Origin: a virus
Length of the DNA stretch: 27,397 bases
IMG/VR virus record: IMGVR_UViG_3300020419_000072
Coordinates: 1-27,397 of that record
Strand: one strand, 5' to 3'
The position numbers and the translations under genes are program-made. Shown piece after piece: positions 23,192-27,397 of this stretch. Numbering within the stretch: the first letter of the stretch is position 1; every line of letters starts with the position of its first letter. The notes beneath the pieces were generated by a model, which worked only from the letters and a program-made list of their open reading frames with translations, was not told where the DNA came from and made no database searches.

Positions 23192-26100
23192 ATGGTACAA
23201 TTTGTACAACAACAAACTGCTAATACTACACCTTCAGATGTATTGCAAGAAAGAAAACGCTTACAAGGATTAGCAAAAAATGTAGGGCTAGTAACTACAG
23301 ATGATAGAATTCAAAGGCGACAATCAGATGCTGCAGTTGAATATAAAAATCCTCAAGAAGAATTATTAAATGAAAACTTAGCAGCACTAGAACAATCTCA
23401 AGATCTTCCTGATGATGCTACACCTGAAGAGTTAGTTAAGATTATGACTAGCCCTACTTATTCTGCAACAATAGATGAAAATGCTGAGCTACAAAAAGAA
23501 ATAAGAAAAACAAATAAGATGGTACCTAAAGTAGCAATGGCTGCAGCTAACTTAGGATTTAAAGGAATAAATACATTAGGTGGTCTTTACAATGTAGCTA
23601 AAGCAACAGAAGCAGTTGGTAAAGAAGGAAGACCATTTACTACAGCGCTAGCAAGAATTGGTAAGACTGCTGCATTAGCTCAAGACTCTATTAATTTGCA
23701 GGTAACTAAAGCACAAAAGAAAATACTATTAGAGACTGGTAGTTGGAAAAATTCTTTCAATGCAAAACAAATAGGTAATGTTGAACCTAAAGCTGGTATA
23801 GAAGGTGGTGTTACATTTGGAACTTTAGAATCTGTTACGCCATCGGTATATATAGGCGATAGAACTATGCCTATAAATCAAACTAATATTTTATTAGATA
23901 CTGTAGGAGCTGCATCTTTAAATGAGAAGGGAAGTATTATTGTAGACCCTGAGTTCTTTAATATCATGGCAGTAAATGCTGAGGACGCTTTCATTTCAGC
24001 AATGTATGCTACTGATCAAGAGCAACAGTCACCTGATATTTTAAATGATATGCAGGATGCAGAGCAACAAGAAAAATCTTATGTAATTAAAAAAGCACAG
24101 GGACTTGAAAGGTTAGGTAAAAATATTTATAGAGAATATAAACAAACTCGTGCAGCTATAGATCAATTACCTACTGATGCTTATATGCAAGAAATTGATA
24201 ATATAAATCCCGGTGTATTTACTATGATAGGTGGTATGGCTAAAGAGTTTTATGCTTCTGCTAACTCAGATATTATGAAAAGAAATAATCCTGATGCTAC
24301 TAAAAAAGAACCTGTATTATATTTTATTAATGAAGAAGGTGCTAGAATATTTGAAGATATGTATAGAATATACTCAGGATTGTTTGCTGCAAAAGAAGTT
24401 AAGCCTCAACCAGGATCTACTAGTGATGGGATTATTGGTGGAGAAGGTGGTCAAATTACAAAGCTAATGACTACACGTATGGCAAAAGATATAGGTGATC
24501 CTGATCAAGCATTTGAAGCAATGAAAAATCAGAATGAAGTAAAAATAAAAAATGATACACAAAGAACTAAGCTAAGTACTTTAATGTTTATGTTAGCTGT
24601 AGGAAATGCTGGAACACCTAAGTCTCAAGGAGATGCAGCTACTAATCAACAACTACCACCTGAGTTTGATTACTTTGAAGACGGACCTAATGGTAGAAAT
24701 TATTATGCTGATGTATTTAAAATTGGTGGTGAAAAGTTTAAAGCATTACAAAATGAAAAGCTTACACTAATTCAAAATGTAAAAGACTTAAGAGCTGCTG
24801 GTGAACCAGAAGCTGTGATTAGTGCGGCACAAGCAATAGCAGATAACTATAGACCTAAAACTATTCTTAGACTTGAAAGAGAAAAAGCTATTAATCTACA
24901 AGAAGCTATACTAAGATATGATAATAAAGAAAATCATTTAACATATGCTTTACAATTATTAACTGGTAGAATGCATGCTCAACAAACTCTTTATAATCCT
25001 CAAGCTCATAAGCAAGTAAGAGGTGTAATAGGTGGTGGTAATGTATTTCAATATGTACCTGGAACTAATAGCGCTGCTGAATTAAATTTTAAACAAGGTA
25101 CAGTTGCTAATTTATTTGAGGATCCTAAAGTTATAGACCCTGCTACTCAACAAAAAATGGGTGAAAGCTTTAAAAAGATGGCAGGCTTTCGTATGCCTAA
25201 AGAATTAAGGTTAAGTACATTTGAAAACCAGCAAGCAACTAAAGGTACTGGTGGATTATGGGATCAGTATGTAGCATGGGGAGAAGAACTTAAAAAACTT
25301 ACTGCTACTTTTACTTTAGCAGAATCAAAATCATATTTAACACAACTTAAAAATGCTAAAAATAATTCTGAAGTTGCACAAATTAAACAAGTATTAACTC
25401 AAAGATTTGGTAATGATCCTATGAGTCCTAGATTAAAAGCTTACTTAGCTGAGTTTGAACAGGATGGTATTAGGCAGGGCGATTACTTAATGGCTTTATA
25501 TGATTATGATACTGTTACTACAAAAAATAAAACAGCATCTGAGCCTATTAAGTTTAATGATACACAGCAATGGGAGAAGGATGGTAAGACACATGGACCT
25601 GCAACTATGGGTATGCAGTTTGGTAGTGTTAGTATGGCTAAGCGATCTGATATGATAATGGAAGTTCCTTATGCAGAGAAGATTCAATCAGGTGAATATA
25701 AAGATTTAAGAGATGCTATGTCTGATACTATGATTAATTCATTAGATAGAATTGTTAACAGTGGTAGTTTAAATAATCTTGGTAGTAATACAGCACCAGT
25801 TTTAAAAGAAATCTTGGATTTATCTATAGCTGATAGAGAAAACTTTTTAAAAAAATCACCTATGACTATGGGGTATGGACAAGATATAAAATCATTAAGA
25901 AGTCATGTTCAAAAAACTGTAGCACAGAATGCTAAGATTAGAAAGTTAATTGAAGATAATGGGCTTGGTTCAAAAAGAACTATAGACTGGCTTCATACAA
26001 TGATGGTAGACTCTGTATTTCAAAACATGGATGCTGATGCTATTCAAACTATGGATACTTTAAAATCTGTAGCTTGGCAATCTGTATTATTAAATCAAAT

Positions 26101-27154
26101 GATTACTATTAGACAACCCAATGGATTAAAAGCATATGCTGGTGGTGTATCATATACAGAAGACACTGATAAATTAAATTGGAAAGCACCTACTGGTACG
26201 AAGATGCGTGAAAAAGAAATACCTTCATCTTTATCAAATGATAAAATTACTCCAGGCACAATAACAGAATCAGGTTTAGTAGCAGAAACAACTTATAAAG
26301 GTACGGCTTCAGCTCAAGCATTAAGAAAAAGACAAGGTGATACTTATGAAGTAGGAGGATGGACTGTTAGTAGAATACTTGCTGAATTAATACAAGCATA
26401 CGATGGTAGTATGGCAGCAGGTGTATTTAGTAATACAAAGTATAATCATAATGGAGGACCACCTTTAGAAACCGGAAACTGGAATAGAATTAAAGCTGTT
26501 GCTAAAGCTAACGGTTCTACTAATACTTTTGTATTACAAAACTTTGATGCGTTTATAGGTGACTCCGGAAGTATAGGTATTGTTGGAGAAGTAGCAAATG
26601 ATATACATAAAAAAGATATCTTAAATGAAAATGCTGCGGCTAAAGTTTTTAATTGGTACCATACAGAAAGAGTTGCTAAGTTAAAAGCATTATCAGAAGA
26701 TGAATCAACTTATGTTATGTTACAAGGTGGTACTTATTATTCGGGAGATGATGCGCAGTTCATGAAGATAGCTGAAATGTTTTCAGGTGAAAGGTATGTA
26801 CCTAAAGGTAAGGGTAAAGCACCTTATAAATCTTTAACTAAATGGCTTAAGAAAAATATACATATGCCATGGGAAAGAGTTAACAGTAAAGAAAGCTTAG
26901 CTGAATGGGATAAAAGAAAGTTTAATGCATCCTGGAAAATGGCTACATCTATTCAAGAAGATTTAAAAGAAACTCTTGAAGCAATGAATAAAGATAATAT
27001 ATTAACTGGTATACAAATACATCAGATAATACAAACTATAAATAAGTATTTAAACTTAGATGCTGCTGTTGCTTTAGCTGAAAAGAATATAAATAAAGGA
27101 AAGCAAACTATAGCTAAGATGATGCCTGGAGCAACAAACAATATCGACTTTTAA
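23192..27154 (+). CDS. Single-subunit RNA polymerase (T7/N4 family) at the end of the virion cassette; candidate virion RNAP
   Basis: A 1320-aa protein. From about residue 560 it carries the single-subunit RNA polymerase motifs in order: TGRMHAQQTLYNPQ (R593 = T7 R425 of the T/DxxGR motif), KDGKTHGPATMGMQ (D797 = D537, motif A), KKSPMTMGYG (K887 = K631, Y895 = Y639, motif B), LNWKAPTG (T7 has VHWVTPDG), YDGSM (T7 QDGSH) and NFDAFIGD (D1119 = D812, motif C). Both metal-binding Asp and the catalytic Lys and Tyr are present; T7 H811 and H784 are replaced. About 560 N-terminal residues (one hydrophobic patch near 112-135) and 130 at the C-terminus are extra relative to T7. The TAAGGAG junction couples it to the ejection protein, as expected for a packaged polymerase like N4 gp50. 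It would transcribe early genes after injection. Confidence 0.85.
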   Translation: MVQFVQQQTANTTPSDVLQERKRLQGLAKNVGLVTTDDRIQRRQSDAAVEYKNPQEELLNENLAALEQSQDLPDDATPEELVKIMTSPTYSATIDENAELQKEIRKTNKMVPKVAMAAANLGFKGINTLGGLYNVAKATEAVGKEGRPFTTALARIGKTAALAQDSINLQVTKAQKKILLETGSWKNSFNAKQIGNVEPKAGIEGGVTFGTLESVTPSVYIGDRTMPINQTNILLDTVGAASLNEKGSIIVDPEFFNIMAVNAEDAFISAMYATDQEQQSPDILNDMQDAEQQEKSYVIKKAQGLERLGKNIYREYKQTRAAIDQLPTDAYMQEIDNINPGVFTMIGGMAKEFYASANSDIMKRNNPDATKKEPVLYFINEEGARIFEDMYRIYSGLFAAKEVKPQPGSTSDGIIGGEGGQITKLMTTRMAKDIGDPDQAFEAMKNQNEVKIKNDTQRTKLSTLMFMLAVGNAGTPKSQGDAATNQQLPPEFDYFEDGPNGRNYYADVFKIGGEKFKALQNEKLTLIQNVKDLRAAGEPEAVISAAQAIADNYRPKTILRLEREKAINLQEAILRYDNKENHLTYALQLLTGRMHAQQTLYNPQAHKQVRGVIGGGNVFQYVPGTNSAAELNFKQGTVANLFEDPKVIDPATQQKMGESFKKMAGFRMPKELRLSTFENQQATKGTGGLWDQYVAWGEELKKLTATFTLAESKSYLTQLKNAKNNSEVAQIKQVLTQRFGNDPMSPRLKAYLAEFEQDGIRQGDYLMALYDYDTVTTKNKTASEPIKFNDTQQWEKDGKTHGPATMGMQFGSVSMAKRSDMIMEVPYAEKIQSGEYKDLRDAMSDTMINSLDRIVNSGSLNNLGSNTAPVLKEILDLSIADRENFLKKSPMTMGYGQDIKSLRSHVQKTVAQNAKIRKLIEDNGLGSKRTIDWLHTMMVDSVFQNMDADAIQTMDTLKSVAWQSVLLNQMITIRQPNGLKAYAGGVSYTEDTDKLNWKAPTGTKMREKEIPSSLSNDKITPGTITESGLVAETTYKGTASAQALRKRQGDTYEVGGWTVSRILAELIQAYDGSMAAGVFSNTKYNHNGGPPLETGNWNRIKAVAKANGSTNTFVLQNFDAFIGDSGSIGIVGEVANDIHKKDILNENAAAKVFNWYHTERVAKLKALSEDESTYVMLQGGTYYSGDDAQFMKIAEMFSGERYVPKGKGKAPYKSLTKWLKKNIHMPWERVNSKESLAEWDKRKFNASWKMATSIQEDLKETLEAMNKDNILTGIQIHQIIQTINKYLNLDAAVALAEKNINKGKQTIAKMMPGATNNIDF

Positions 27155-27178
27155 TTGTCTCCTTAAAGAGGAAAACAA

Positions 27179-27331
27179 ATGAAGCATTTTAAAACATATT
27201 GGTTTTTAATTCCTGTATATTTATTATTAATTATGATATTCGGCGCAGGTTTGGTAAATGATTTATGTGATAGATGTGTACAAAAACGTGGTAATATATT
27301 ATATGATGTGAGACAATACGATGATAAGTAA
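27179..27331 (+). CDS. Small membrane protein with a CxxC motif (function unknown)
   Basis: A 50-aa frame from ATG 27179 to TAA 27329-27331, with AGAGGA at 27167-27172 as Shine-Dalgarno. Residues 7-25 form a membrane segment (YWFLIPVYLLLIMIFGAG); the end is polar and contains C30-x-x-C33 (DLCDRC). In T7 the genes after the ejection proteins and fibre include the holin, so a lysis or membrane role is possible but unsupported. No match to a named family is claimed. Confidence 0.55.
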   Translation: MKHFKTYWFLIPVYLLLIMIFGAGLVNDLCDRCVQKRGNILYDVRQYDDK

Positions 27332-27397
27332 ATTTTTTAAAAGGAGATTTTTAGATTTTAACTATGACTATATAGATTTTTCAAAACTGTTTAGCCG
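27321..27397 (+). CDS. N-terminal fragment of an unidentified gene (runs off the window)
   Basis: ATG 27321 overlaps the previous stop region and the frame stays open for 25 codons to the window end (MISKFFKRRFLDFNYDYIDF at the start). The N-terminus is basic and aromatic. No strong Shine-Dalgarno precedes it, so coupling to the upstream gene is required if the start is right. No function can be assigned. Confidence 0.4.
   Translation, partial: MISKFFKRRFLDFNYDYIDFSKLFS

Noticed and set aside
27155-27178. A terminator after the polymerase gene
   Set aside because: The CTCCTTAAAGAGG stretch is only weakly self-complementary and no U-run follows; the purine part is better read as the Shine-Dalgarno of the next gene.

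Overview
This is a densely packed stretch of a tailed-phage genome with every gene on the + strand, most of them overlapping or separated by about a dozen bases or less. The DNA is AT-rich (about one third GC by eye). The gene content is a T7-like podovirus late region: small tail fibres, a tail-nozzle protein, a tail-assembly chaperone-like protein, then a chain of very large ejection (internal virion) proteins. The low GC and the style of the fibre proteins resemble phages of low-GC marine alphaproteobacteria such as SAR11, SAR116 or RCA roseobacters. That host assignment is inference and was not checked against a database.

Layout. (1) 1-6273 is an array of at least eight small genes, mostly fibre or adhesin proteins. 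They share N-terminal modules, a 'PxG-II-Q ... MEIK' C-terminal module, C1q/TNF-like tips, and one S74 self-cleaving chaperone with a visible Ser-Lys dyad. (2) 6299-7814 holds five small genes, four with hydrophobic or membrane segments: a coiled-coil plus TM protein, two small proteins, a C-terminal TM protein, and a lipoprotein with a second TM that has the architecture of a unimolecular spanin. This is probably a lysis/membrane block. (3) 7869-9641 is a class II (B12-dependent) ribonucleotide reductase with no partner subunit; its start is preceded by a hairpin that could hide the ribosome binding site. (4) 9652-14038 holds the nozzle protein, a large fibre or tip protein, a tail-assembly chaperone-like protein, and a GNAT-like protein at the place T7 keeps gene 13. 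(5) 14042-23180 holds the ejection proteins: two small Gly/Ala-rich ones, a 1197-aa protein with a lysozyme-like domain, and a 1443-aa protein whose N-terminus looks like a staphylococcal-nuclease fold. (6) 23192-27154 encodes a 1320-aa protein that carries the catalytic motifs of a single-subunit (T7/N4-type) RNA polymerase in its C-terminal half. (7) 27179-27397 holds a small membrane protein and the start of another gene.

The most notable result is item 6. The polymerase is the last gene of the ejection-protein chain, joined to it by the same stop/Shine-Dalgarno coupling, and has about 560 extra N-terminal residues. The natural reading is that it is packaged in the virion and injected with the DNA, as phage N4 does with its virion RNA polymerase. 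Together with the lysozyme and nuclease-like domains, the three giant proteins would form an entry machine that opens the wall, passes DNA and begins transcription. No tRNA, CRISPR array, insertion sequence or rRNA was seen, and no gap over 300 bases lacks a gene.
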